Assembly: GCA_023391395.1 (NCBI GenBank)
Contig: JAEWBA010000335.1
Location: 1 to 5,270, forward strand
Direction of reading: 5' to 3'
DNA: 5,270 bases
From: Pseudomonadota bacterium
GTDB taxonomy: Bacteria > Pseudomonadota > Gammaproteobacteria > Burkholderiales > Burkholderiaceae_D
Part shown: positions 1 to 5,270 of the stretch, in pieces
Position numbering within the stretch: position 1 is the first letter of the stretch
Layout: each line of letters opens with the position of its first letter
Notes under the pieces: generated by a model
What the model was told of the DNA's origin: nothing
Databases searched by the model: none
Seen by the model: only the letters and a program-made list of their open reading frames with translations
Translations under genes and position numbers: made by a program

Positions 1-60
1 GACCACGGCTGCGCCGCAGCGCCGCCGCCGCTGAGCCGCCAGCGAGCGGACACCAGGCTC

Positions 61-89
61 TTGCAAGTCTCGATGCCGGGCTCAATAAT
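61..89 (+). promoter_or_regulatory. Putative sigma-70 promoter of the AraC-family gene
   Basis: A -35-like TTGCAA at 61-66 (4 of 6 consensus bases) is followed, after an ideal 17-base spacer, by a -10-like AATAAT at 84-89 (5 of 6). Transcription would begin near 96 and leave an untranslated leader of about 70 bases before the AraC-family start at 166. The spot is an AT-rich island in GC-rich DNA, which supports a promoter. This is pattern matching only. Confidence 0.35.
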
Positions 90-165
90 GGCGAAACGAT
101 AATTCTCGTTCCGCCAATCTCCATGCGCATCACGGGCGGATCCGGTTCCGACACCAATCGCCCCG

Positions 166-999
166 ATGCATCGCTGCCTCTTCGCTCCCATCTCTGCGCT
201 TGCCGCTTCGGTGCGTGCCATCATGGTCGGCGCCTTCACGCATTCTCAAAATCACTTGCCGGCCATGCCGGACCCGCAGCTGGTGGTGTATGTGCGGGGC
301 GGTGCCCATCTATGCCATGTCGACGGCAGCGTGACGCCTCTGCCGGGTGCCTTCCTGAGCGGACCGACGCTGGCGCCGCGCCACTTCACTGTCGAGCCGG
401 GCAGCCGCTTCGTCACGGTGGCCTTTCGGGCGCACCGTCTGCTCGATTTCTTCGATCTGCAGGCCGGCGATTGCCCGGGCGCACTGATTCCGTTGGACCT
501 CCTGGTACCGCGCGCGCAGGCGCAGGCGCTGGCCGAAAACCTGCGCTCGGCCGGTGCTAGCACCGCGCTCTTAAGCGTGGTGCAGCGCTTTCTGCTGGAG
601 CGCCTGCTGACACGGCCCCTGCGGTCCGCCCGATTGCCGATGCTGCCGCCTGTCCGTGCCTTTACACCGGTGGAGGACCTGGCGCGCGAGACCGGTCTCG
701 GGGTGCGTCAGTTCGAGCGCCACTTCCGGGCGGCCTACGGCATGCCGCTACGCGACTTTCGTCGCCTGCTACGTTTTTCAAGGGCCTTGGCCCAGATGCT
801 GACCGGGCCGGCCGGCAAGGGCGCGATTGCGCGCATTGCCCAGGACAGCAGCTATTTCGACCAGTCCCATTTCGTGCGCGACTTCCGCGAATTCGTCGGC
901 GACACGCCCGGCGCCTTCCTTTCTCAGCAAGCTCAGCAGGAGCCGCGCTACGAGCTTTGGCGCTTCAGCCGCGAAGAGCTGCGCCTGTACACCGACTAG
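166..999 (+). CDS. AraC-family transcriptional regulator
   Basis: A 277-residue cytoplasmic DNA-binding protein expected to activate or repress nearby promoters. Residues about 1-115 look like the small beta-rich sensory domain of AraC regulators (run VVYVRGGAHLCHVDG near 40-54, then PGAFLSGPTLAPRHF). Residues about 165-255 hold the double helix-turn-helix. The first recognition unit is near 169-192 (EDLARETGLGVRQFERHFRAAYG). The second is near 221-251, with the family signature IARIAQDSSYFDQSHFVRDF and the closing G-x-x-PGAF. The ATG at 166 is the only usual start codon after the in-frame stop at 100-102, and the first residues fit the usual N-terminus; no good Shine-Dalgarno is seen. The ligand cannot be read from the sequence. 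The next gene, a nuoB paralogue, lies 93 bases downstream on the same strand and could be a target or simply a neighbour. Confidence 0.9.
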   Translation: MHRCLFAPISALAASVRAIMVGAFTHSQNHLPAMPDPQLVVYVRGGAHLCHVDGSVTPLPGAFLSGPTLAPRHFTVEPGSRFVTVAFRAHRLLDFFDLQAGDCPGALIPLDLLVPRAQAQALAENLRSAGASTALLSVVQRFLLERLLTRPLRSARLPMLPPVRAFTPVEDLARETGLGVRQFERHFRAAYGMPLRDFRRLLRFSRALAQMLTGPAGKGAIARIAQDSSYFDQSHFVRDFREFVGDTPGAFLSQQAQQEPRYELWRFSREELRLYTD

Positions 1000-1092
1000 G
1001 CCACGATTCGGCCGGAATGTCGTATCCATACAATTTTTTCCTAGCGGGTGCCCCTAGACTGGTGCCGGATTCTGAACACCCTGGGGAACGCA
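1000..1092 (+). promoter_or_regulatory. Intergenic region between the AraC gene and nuoB; possible nuoB promoter
   Basis: This 93-base gap contains an AT-rich block at about 1018-1040, with a small inverted repeat GTAT-CC-ATAC at 1022-1031 and a T6 run. Two copies of CCTAG follow, at 1040-1044 and 1053-1057, with 13-base start-to-start spacing. TAGACT at 1055-1060 could serve as a -10 element, but no good -35 stands 16-18 bases before it. A GGGGA at 1083-1087 lies 5 bases before the nuoB ATG and is its likely ribosome binding site. The T run has no GC-rich hairpin before it, so I do not call a terminator. The gap allows nuoB to have its own, perhaps AraC-controlled, promoter. Confidence 0.3.
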
Positions 1093-1566
1093 ATGGATAG
1101 CGAACTGGAGCGCAACGGCTTTGTCCTGACCACCGTGGAAGACATGATGGGCAAGGTCCGTGGCAACAGCATGTGGTATTTGTCTTTCGGTCTTGCCTGT
1201 TGCGCGGTGGAGATGATGCACGCCGCAGCTTCGCGTTACGACATGGATCGCTTCGGCATTATGCCGCGCGCCAGTCCGCGCCAGGCCGACCTGATGATCG
1301 TGGCCGGCACCCTGACCAACAAGATGGCGCCGGCGCTGCGCAAGGTGTACGACCAGATGAGCGAGCCGAGGTATGTGATTTCTATGGGCTCCTGCGCCAA
1401 CGGCGGCGGCTACTACCATTACTCCTACTCGGTAGTGCGCGGCTGCGACCGCATCGTCCCGGTCGACGTCTATGTGCCCGGCTGCCCGCCGACTGCCGAG
1501 GCCCTGATCTACGGATTGATGCAGTTGCAGCGCAAGATCGGGCGCTCGCGCGTCATTCGGCGCTGA
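1093..1566 (+). CDS. nuoB: NADH-quinone oxidoreductase subunit B (NuoB) paralogue, stand-alone
   Basis: A 157-residue homologue of NuoB (PSST), the peripheral-arm subunit of respiratory complex I that carries 4Fe-4S cluster N2 and passes electrons to quinone. The four N2 ligands are all visible: the adjacent pair Cys36-Cys37 in [11 protein letters not shown], Cys101 in [17 protein letters not shown], and Cys131 in [13 protein letters not shown]. The [14 protein letters not shown] and [14 protein letters not shown] blocks are also intact, and the length is normal for the family. I chose ATG 1093 because GGGGA lies 5 bases upstream and the protein then begins where family members begin; a GTG at 1048 would add 15 unlikely residues. 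In a normal nuo operon nuoA precedes and nuoC follows; here an AraC regulator precedes and an opposing hydrolase follows. Second, unlinked nuoB copies are known in Burkholderia (annotated NuoB 2), so this is probably such a paralogue. Whether it enters complex I is unknown. Confidence 0.92.
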   Translation: MDSELERNGFVLTTVEDMMGKVRGNSMWYLSFGLACCAVEMMHAAASRYDMDRFGIMPRASPRQADLMIVAGTLTNKMAPALRKVYDQMSEPRYVISMGSCANGGGYYHYSYSVVRGCDRIVPVDVYVPGCPPTAEALIYGLMQLQRKIGRSRVIRR

Positions 1567-1616
1567 CCATTTCTCTTCAAATTCGGCGGCTGCTCGATGC
1601 AAGGGCGCCGGCGGGA

Positions 1617-1630
1617 CATGCGGCCGCATG
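1617..1630. repeat. Perfect 14-base palindrome in the convergent intergenic gap
   Basis: CATGCGGCCGCATG reads the same on both strands. It lies in the 107 bases between the nuoB stop and the stop of the facing lipoprotein gene. As RNA it could form only a short five-pair stem with a GGCC loop and no U tract, so it is a poor terminator. It may be a protein-binding site or chance in GC-rich DNA. Confidence 0.4.
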
Positions 1631-1666
1631 AGGAGCGGACACATGTCGACGCCGTAGCCGGTCGGC

Positions 1667-1685
1667 CGCGGCTTCAGAAGCCGCG
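1667..1685. terminator. Strong hairpin over the stop codon of the lipoprotein gene; possible terminator
   Basis: CGCGGCTTC at 1667-1675 and GAAGCCGCG at 1677-1685 are perfect inverted repeats around one central base, giving about 7-8 pairs with a 3-5 base loop. The stem includes the TGA stop (1674-1676, minus strand) of the TAP-like hydrolase. No T run follows on either strand, so it is not a standard intrinsic terminator. It could still stabilise the 3' end of converging transcripts. Confidence 0.3.
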
Positions 1686-3437
1686 CGGGCCGTTCTCGCG
1701 CAGGATGCGGTGGATGCCTTCGATCAGTTGCGCGGCGCGCGCGGGATCAGTATAGGTCTGATCGCTCACCGGTCTTGCCTGCTTGGCCTGCGCCGCCATC
1801 GGCGCATCGCCGGGGAGCGGCTTGCCGGGGCAAGTCAGCGAGCGGCCCGGCAGCGTGCCGCTGGCGAAGTAGTTTGCCACCGCCTGGTCCACACACACCG
1901 TGCCGTAGGGGAAGGCACCGTGCGAGTACTCATTCTCGATGTAGATCATGCCGACCTTCGGCAAGGCGGCGAAAGCCGTCATTGCGCCCTCGGCCGGAGT
2001 CGCCCCGTCGTACTGGGTCTGGATCATCAGGATGGGCGCAGCATTGGCGGTGGCTGCCAGCGACGGCTTGGCGACCACCGGGCCATCCCAGTACAGGCAG
2101 GGATGCTCGGTGATGCCGCCGCCGTGGAGCGGATACTTCACTGCCTGGGCGTTACCTTCCTCGATCCAGAATTGCGGGTCGCGCCGGGTAGGCGTGTCGT
2201 TGCAGCTGACCGTCTGGAACACGGCTTGCGAGGGCACCATCTCAACACTGACGCGCTGGAACGGCGGCCTGAAATGGAAGCTGACCAGGTCGTGCCCGTG
2301 TGCGCGTGCGTGCGCATTGAGCTCAGCGTTTGGGGAAAACACGCGTGCCTCGACGAGGTTGTGCAGCTCGTTCCTGGTGGCGGCCGGGAAGGTGTCGATT
2401 AGATTCCCCACGCCCTTGCCTGCAGCCAGTATGAGCACGTTGTTGACCGCTTCACTGCTCTTGTAGAACGACATCCGGAAGCGCAGGAAGTCTTTCAATG
2501 AGTGCGGCAGGGCGCCGTAAATTGCGCGGACCTCATCGGCGCTGGTTCCGAGCGCGAACCTGTTATTGTGACGTGCGGCGTAGGGAGCCAACACCTGGTC
2601 CAGGATGCGCTGAAAGCCCATGGGCTGCATCAGCACGGCGTCGTCGAAGGTGCCGGCGAAATTCATGTTCGAATCGAGCACCATGCGTCCGGCCCGCTCG
2701 GGGAAGCGGCTGGCATACCAGGCACCCAGCCAGGTGCCGTAGGAATAGCCGATGTAATTGAGCTTCTCATCGCCCAGCAGCTGGCGCGCCAGGTCCATGT
2801 CCCGCGCCGTCTGCTCGGTATTGATGTACCGCGATAGCGGATTCTTGCGGCAGGCATCCGCCTTCAGGCGGGCGTTGTACAGCATGTTGTCGATGTTTTC
2901 CGCGCTGCGATCCGCCGACGGCAGTTGGACTTCCTTGAGCATTTCATTGGAGGCGCAGTACAGGCGCGTGCTGGCGCCGACGCCGCGCGGCGAAAAGCCG
3001 ATCAGATCGTATTGCATGGAAAGCTGCTTGAGCGGCTTGCCGAGCGGGTCCGCGGGATTGGCGCTGGCCCACAGGGCGCCGTACATGGCCGCGAATCCCA
3101 GCCCGTCGCCGCCCGGGCCGCCCGGATTGAAGAAGATGGCGCCGGCACGCTGCTTCGAGTCCTCAGCGGACACACGCAGGAGCGCGACCACCGCTTCGCC
3201 CTTGCCCGGATTGTCGTGATCCAGCGGCACGCGCATGTTGGCGCATTGCGCCCGGCTGCCCAGCCCCTCGAACAACGCCGTTTCTTGGCCAAGGATGGTC
3301 GGATCGCAGGCCTGCCATGCCAGGCTTTGCTGGGTAAAGGTCTGCATCGGGTCGGGGGCGTTGCTGCCGCCGCAGGCGGCCAGCAGACCGGCGGTAGCCA
3401 TCATGGCGAGACGGCGCGAATTGATCAAATTTTTCAT
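1674..3437 (-). CDS. Exported lipoprotein alpha/beta hydrolase, TAP-like (peptidase S33-type)
   Basis: A 587-residue protein with a lipoprotein signal: MKNLINSRRLAMMATAGLLAAC, lipobox LAAC, lipidated Cys22 followed by Gly, so probably destined for the outer membrane. The mature part is an alpha/beta hydrolase. The oxyanion-hole region is FFNPGGPGGDG at about 102-111. The nucleophile is Ser232 in GYSYG. The likely acid is Asp477 (QTQYDGATP) and the likely histidine is His506 (EYSHGAF), so the catalytic triad is complete. The layout, with a C-terminal TAP-like segment from about residue 460, matches tripeptidyl aminopeptidase-like S33 enzymes; mycobacterial Hip1 is a lipoprotein example. It probably cleaves peptides or esters outside the cytoplasm. 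Eight further cysteines (43, 65, 161, 196, 412, 447, 515, 536) could form disulfides. I chose ATG 3437 because it begins the signal peptide; an extension to 3602 would bury that signal and cross the promoter region. The ribosome binding site is weak. Substrate unknown. Confidence 0.88.
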   Translation of the reverse strand: MKNLINSRRLAMMATAGLLAACGGSNAPDPMQTFTQQSLAWQACDPTILGQETALFEGLGSRAQCANMRVPLDHDNPGKGEAVVALLRVSAEDSKQRAGAIFFNPGGPGGDGLGFAAMYGALWASANPADPLGKPLKQLSMQYDLIGFSPRGVGASTRLYCASNEMLKEVQLPSADRSAENIDNMLYNARLKADACRKNPLSRYINTEQTARDMDLARQLLGDEKLNYIGYSYGTWLGAWYASRFPERAGRMVLDSNMNFAGTFDDAVLMQPMGFQRILDQVLAPYAARHNNRFALGTSADEVRAIYGALPHSLKDFLRFRMSFYKSSEAVNNVLILAAGKGVGNLIDTFPAATRNELHNLVEARVFSPNAELNAHARAHGHDLVSFHFRPPFQRVSVEMVPSQAVFQTVSCNDTPTRRDPQFWIEEGNAQAVKYPLHGGGITEHPCLYWDGPVVAKPSLAATANAAPILMIQTQYDGATPAEGAMTAFAALPKVGMIYIENEYSHGAFPYGTVCVDQAVANYFASGTLPGRSLTCPGKPLPGDAPMAAQAKQARPVSDQTYTDPARAAQLIEGIHRILRENGPRGF

Positions 3438-3530
3438 GAAAATCCGTTTCTTGTTTCTTTTTAACAGGAGATGTTGCTGAAGGGATAAAGGGAGGCAGGG
3501 CTGAAGGGCGCGCTCGTTTCTGGACGTAAA

Positions 3531-3559
3531 AGTATAACGGCCCATATACCATTTGTATC
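3531..3559 (-). promoter_or_regulatory. Putative promoter of the TAP-like lipoprotein gene
   Basis: Read on the minus strand, GATACA (3559-3554, 3 of 6 bases) is followed after 17 bases by TATACT (3536-3531, 5 of 6). This would start transcription near 3524, about 87 bases before the ATG at 3437. The upstream half overlaps the left arm of the inverted repeat at 3546-3581. A weaker pair (TTGTTT, 17 bases, GTATAT) overlaps the same place. Confidence 0.3.
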
Positions 3560-3581
3560 CCTCCGGAAACAAATATGGTAT
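3546..3581. repeat. Inverted repeat, operator-like, in the divergent promoter region
   Basis: ATACCATTTGT at 3546-3556 and ACAAATATGGTAT at 3569-3581 are inverted copies that differ only by a two-base AT insertion in the right arm. They give 7+4 matching pairs around a 12-base centre. The neighbouring CCATAT at 3542-3547 also pairs with ATATGG at 3573-3578, so two registers overlap. The element is AT-rich within GC-rich DNA and sits between two divergent genes, over likely promoter elements for both, as an operator for a dimeric regulator would. A T run after the right arm (through 3586) means a transcription-terminating or attenuating hairpin for rightward RNA is an alternative. No specific regulator can be named. 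Confidence 0.45.
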
Positions 3582-3612
3582 TTTTTCCGCACTCAGCTCC
3601 AAAGGCGCACCG

Positions 3613-4401
3613 ATGTCCTTTTACGATTCGCTATTCGAAATTTCCACGCCACTTCTGTTCGTCTTCAGCATCGGCGCGCTGGTTGCGCTCTCGGCCGTAT
3701 CGGCGGGCTGTGCATTGCTGGTGCTCCGGGTCTGGCCATCCAAGCCAGGGGCGACCATGGTGGCGACCACGCTAACCGGCTTCCTGACGCCGGCGGCGTT
3801 GATGATCGCGTTCATCTCCAATGAAGTGTGGACGGTCGAAGGCAAGGCGCAGACGGCGACCGACCGCGAAGGCATTGCCGTGGCTGAAGTGCTGCGGCTG
3901 AGCGATCATTTGCCGGATGCGCAGGCCGGCACCATGCGCCGCGCCTTGCTGGAGTATGCAGATTCGGTGGTGCGTTATGACTGGCCGGCCATGGACAGGG
4001 ATACGGTCAGCCCGCACACCGACGAAGCCTTCTACAAGCTGCGTAATGCTTTGTACGTCATGCGGCAAGCCAACGACGCCACCCTGAATCCGACCCTCGA
4101 AGCAATACAGGCGCAACTCAACTCCATCGCCGAAAACAAGGAAAGTCGGCGCGTGATCGCCAAGCACCGCGTGAGCGGCATCAAGTGGACCATGATGGCG
4201 GTCCTGCTCATGGTCAGTGCTTACATCCTGGTCGAATTGCACCGTCCGCACAGGCGCGAGATGCTGCTGTCGCTGGGCTTGTTCTGCGCCGGCTTCGGCT
4301 CCATCTGCTTCCTGATCCTGATGTACGACCGCCCGTTTGCCGGCGTCACGCGAATCGAGCCGGTGCAGATCGAGCAGGTGCTGCAGGCAGAGGCGGGCTG
4401 A
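3613..4401 (+). CDS. DUF4239 (bestrophin-like domain) integral membrane protein
   Basis: A 262-residue inner-membrane protein with four predicted transmembrane segments. Two are at the N-terminus (about 13-39 and 48-72) and two at the C-terminus (about 188-208 and 216-237). Between them lies a soluble, mainly helical, charged region of about 115 residues. The end of the last helix runs into YDRPFAGVTRIEP, the typical DUF4239 signature. Members of this family are uncharacterised; a remote likeness to bestrophin channels has been noted, so ion transport is only a possibility. ATG 3613 is preferred because AAGG at 3602-3605 stands 7 bases upstream and the first helix follows directly. An upstream TTG at 3553 lies inside the inverted repeat and is unlikely. 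The gene is divergent from the lipoprotein hydrolase and may share its control region. It ends 3 bases before the stop of a decayed gene on the other strand; no terminator is seen. Confidence 0.8.
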   Translation: MSFYDSLFEISTPLLFVFSIGALVALSAVSAGCALLVLRVWPSKPGATMVATTLTGFLTPAALMIAFISNEVWTVEGKAQTATDREGIAVAEVLRLSDHLPDAQAGTMRRALLEYADSVVRYDWPAMDRDTVSPHTDEAFYKLRNALYVMRQANDATLNPTLEAIQAQLNSIAENKESRRVIAKHRVSGIKWTMMAVLLMVSAYILVELHRPHRREMLLSLGLFCAGFGSICFLILMYDRPFAGVTRIEPVQIEQVLQAEAG

Positions 4402-4404
4402 GCG

Positions 4405-4700
4405 TTAGCCTGCGCCTTCGAGAAGCCGCACCCGACTCCCAGGACTGCCGGCTAAGCGCACCGAAAAATCGGAATAACGGTCAGGCCAGGGCTCGTCGCA
4501 AAGGGCGTAGTGCCACCATTGCTCGGGCAGCTTGCGGAAACCATGGCGTTCCAGCAAAGCCTTGAACCACTCCCGGTTATGCTCCACGGCTGCGATCTGA
4601 TTTCTCCGTGTCGTAGCCGGGCTCGAACAGCTCTTGCTTGGGGACGTTCGGATGAAAGGCAAGCTTATTGCTCGGATCGGGCCGGCAAGCGATTGTGATT
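4405..4700 (-). pseudogene. Remnant of a D-alanyl-D-alanine dipeptidase (peptidase M15, VanX/DdpX-like)
   Basis: Two pieces of an M15 zinc dipeptidase lie in different frames. The downstream piece (4405 to about 4610) reads AAVEHNREWFKALLERHGF, then LPEQWWHYALCDEPWPDRYSDFSV. This is the C-terminal block of the family, with the catalytic Glu and last zinc His in the E-x-WWH motif. The upstream piece, in another frame (about 4585-4680), reads NKLAFHPNVPKQELFEPGYDTEKS then DRSRGA and a stop. It resembles the segment that normally leads into the HSRG zinc motif, but His appears as Arg. The core between them (STVDLT and DMG-x-x-FD blocks) is missing, as are the true start and the N-terminal half. 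The exact junction is unclear because both frames read the same about 20 bases near 4585-4605. Such enzymes cleave D-Ala-D-Ala in the periplasm or cytoplasm; this copy cannot be active. Family recognition is from memory of conserved motifs. Confidence 0.7.
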
Positions 4701-4740
4701 GGCAAGGGCCGCAGCTGAGGGCAGCGCCAATCCGCCGAAC

Positions 4741-4774
4741 AGAAAAGCCGCCCGATCAATGAGGAGCGGGCGGC
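4741..4774 (-). terminator. Rho-independent terminator of the clostripain-like gene
   Basis: On the minus strand GCCGCCCG (4774-4767) and CGGGCGGC (4754-4747) form a perfect eight-pair GC-rich stem with a 12-base loop, followed at once by TTTTCT (4746-4741). It begins 10 bases after the TAA of the minus-strand gene ending at 4785, exactly where an intrinsic terminator is expected. Confidence 0.8.
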
Positions 4775-4784
4775 TGCTTGTCGA

Positions 4785-5270
4785 TTATGGCGTGTACAGG
4801 AAGGGTGCCGAAAACTCGTCCTTCTCCGCGTAGTCCGTCACGACAAAACGAAGATTGTAGTTGCCGGGCGCGAGGGACGTACGGGCGAATTTCATCACGC
4901 CAGCCTTGAACGGCGGCGACATGGGATTGTTCGTGATCTCGGCGGTCTTGCCGGTAATATCCAGCTTCACGCTCAATAGCGTGATCTCGTCGTCCGGCAG
5001 GATCGGGTCGCCGCTGCGAGACGTCATTTTATCCTCGCCGATGCCTTCCCATGAACCGATGACCACCATTGCTTGCTGGGTTTCGCGTACTTCCAGGCTG
5101 GTCGGAATGCCGTTGCGCAGGATTGGAATCACGTGGCGGAAGGCGATCACCTGGCCCGCCTCGTTGAGCTCCGGTTCCATGCTAACGATGGCAAACAGCC
5201 TGCCGTTCAAGGTCTGCCAGCCGCCGACCAGATTGGCGCTGACGGCACCGTAATCGCCCATCTCGGCGCG
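4785..5270 (-). CDS. Clostripain-like (peptidase C11 family) protein, C-terminal part
   Basis: The last 161 residues of a gene whose 5' end lies beyond the right edge. An ATG at 5261 is internal, since the frame stays open to the edge (Arg-Ala-Glu before it) and the protein clearly begins in mid-domain. The segment GGWQTLNGRLFAIVSME, then HVIPILRNGIPTSLEV, VVIGSWEGIGEDKMTSR and LPDDEITLL matches the region after the catalytic domain in clostripain-family cysteine peptidases (pattern: W-x-x-L-x-G, IPVLLNG, G-x-x-x-G-I, SR, L-x-x-x-D-x-I-T-x-L). It is followed by a beta-rich tail ending SAPFLYTP. The catalytic His and Cys would lie upstream and cannot be checked. Clostripain relatives are usually secreted proteases that cut after Arg or Lys. 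The gene ends with a good terminator. The family call rests on motif memory; a beta-sandwich exported protein of another kind is the alternative. Confidence 0.55.
   Translation of the reverse strand, partial: RAEMGDYGAVSANLVGGWQTLNGRLFAIVSMEPELNEAGQVIAFRHVIPILRNGIPTSLEVRETQQAMVVIGSWEGIGEDKMTSRSGDPILPDDEITLLSVKLDITGKTAEITNNPMSPPFKAGVMKFARTSLAPGNYNLRFVVTDYAEKDEFSAPFLYTP

Noticed and set aside
123..560. 145-codon plus-strand frame overlapping the AraC gene
   Set aside because: It is rich in Arg, Gly, Ala and Pro as expected of an out-of-frame reading of GC-rich DNA, and most of it lies inside the well-supported AraC gene.
1054..1644. 196-codon minus-strand frame opposite nuoB
   Set aside because: It is the antisense shadow of a highly conserved gene; its His/Ala/Val-rich composition shows no domain.
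1710..2402. 230-codon plus-strand frame opposite the lipoprotein gene
   Set aside because: Antisense to the TAP-like domain, with no recognisable motif; long shadow frames are common at this GC content.
2925..3464. 179-codon plus-strand frame opposite the lipoprotein N-terminus
   Set aside because: Shadow of the signal peptide and oxyanion region; no ribosome binding site or domain.
3569..3586. Simple rho-independent terminator at the T run after ATGGTAT
   Set aside because: The stem is AT-rich with a two-base bulge, and it lies upstream of a gene start between divergent genes, so an operator is more likely, though attenuation is not excluded.
3772..4251. 159-codon minus-strand frame opposite the DUF4239 gene
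   Set aside because: Antisense reading with His/Arg-rich composition; the plus-strand frame has clear membrane helices and the family signature.
4405..4662. Intact small hypothetical protein of 85 residues
   Set aside because: Its only start is a TTG in sequence that reads as dipeptidase in another frame, and it holds only the C-terminal block of a much longer enzyme; a remnant explains it better.
4861..5253. 130-codon plus-strand frame opposite the clostripain-like gene
   Set aside because: The minus-strand frame has the family motifs and a matching terminator; this one has neither.
1..5270. CRISPR array, tRNA/rRNA gene, insertion sequence or phage module
   Set aside because: No regularly spaced repeats, cloverleaf, ribosomal RNA signature, transposase motif or terminal repeats were seen on either strand.

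Overview
The window is GC-rich (clearly above 55% by eye), densely coded DNA. It looks like the chromosome of a betaproteobacterium, most likely Burkholderiales and perhaps the Oxalobacteraceae (Massilia/Duganella/Janthinobacterium type). This rests on codon use, the very proteobacterial NuoB sequence, and the mix of exported peptidase genes with an orphan nuoB. The assignment is inference; no rRNA or other phylogenetic marker is present.

Layout, left to right. A plausible sigma-70 promoter at 61-89 precedes an AraC-family regulator (166-999, +). It is followed on the same strand, after 93 bases, by a stand-alone nuoB-type gene (1093-1566, +) with all four expected cluster N2 cysteines but no other nuo gene beside it. 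Facing it is a long exported lipoprotein of the TAP-like alpha/beta-hydrolase / S33 peptidase class (1674-3437, -). Its start is divergent from a DUF4239 four-helix membrane protein gene (3613-4401, +). The 175-base gap between them holds a near-perfect inverted repeat over the likely promoters. Next, on the minus strand, are the remains of a D-alanyl-D-alanine dipeptidase (M15/VanX-like) gene, in at least two frames with internal deletions (4405 to about 4700). At the right edge is the C-terminal part of a clostripain-like (peptidase C11) gene (4785-5270, -, running off the window), closed by a strong rho-independent terminator at 4741-4774.

The genes do not form one pathway. The theme is a chromosomal neighbourhood of exported or envelope peptidases with a regulator and an orphan respiratory subunit. 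I see no tRNA, rRNA, CRISPR array, insertion sequence or phage gene. I found no convincing undescribed multi-gene system. The points most worth a second look are the orphan NuoB beside an AraC regulator, the decayed dipeptidase, and the operator-like inverted repeat at 3546-3581.
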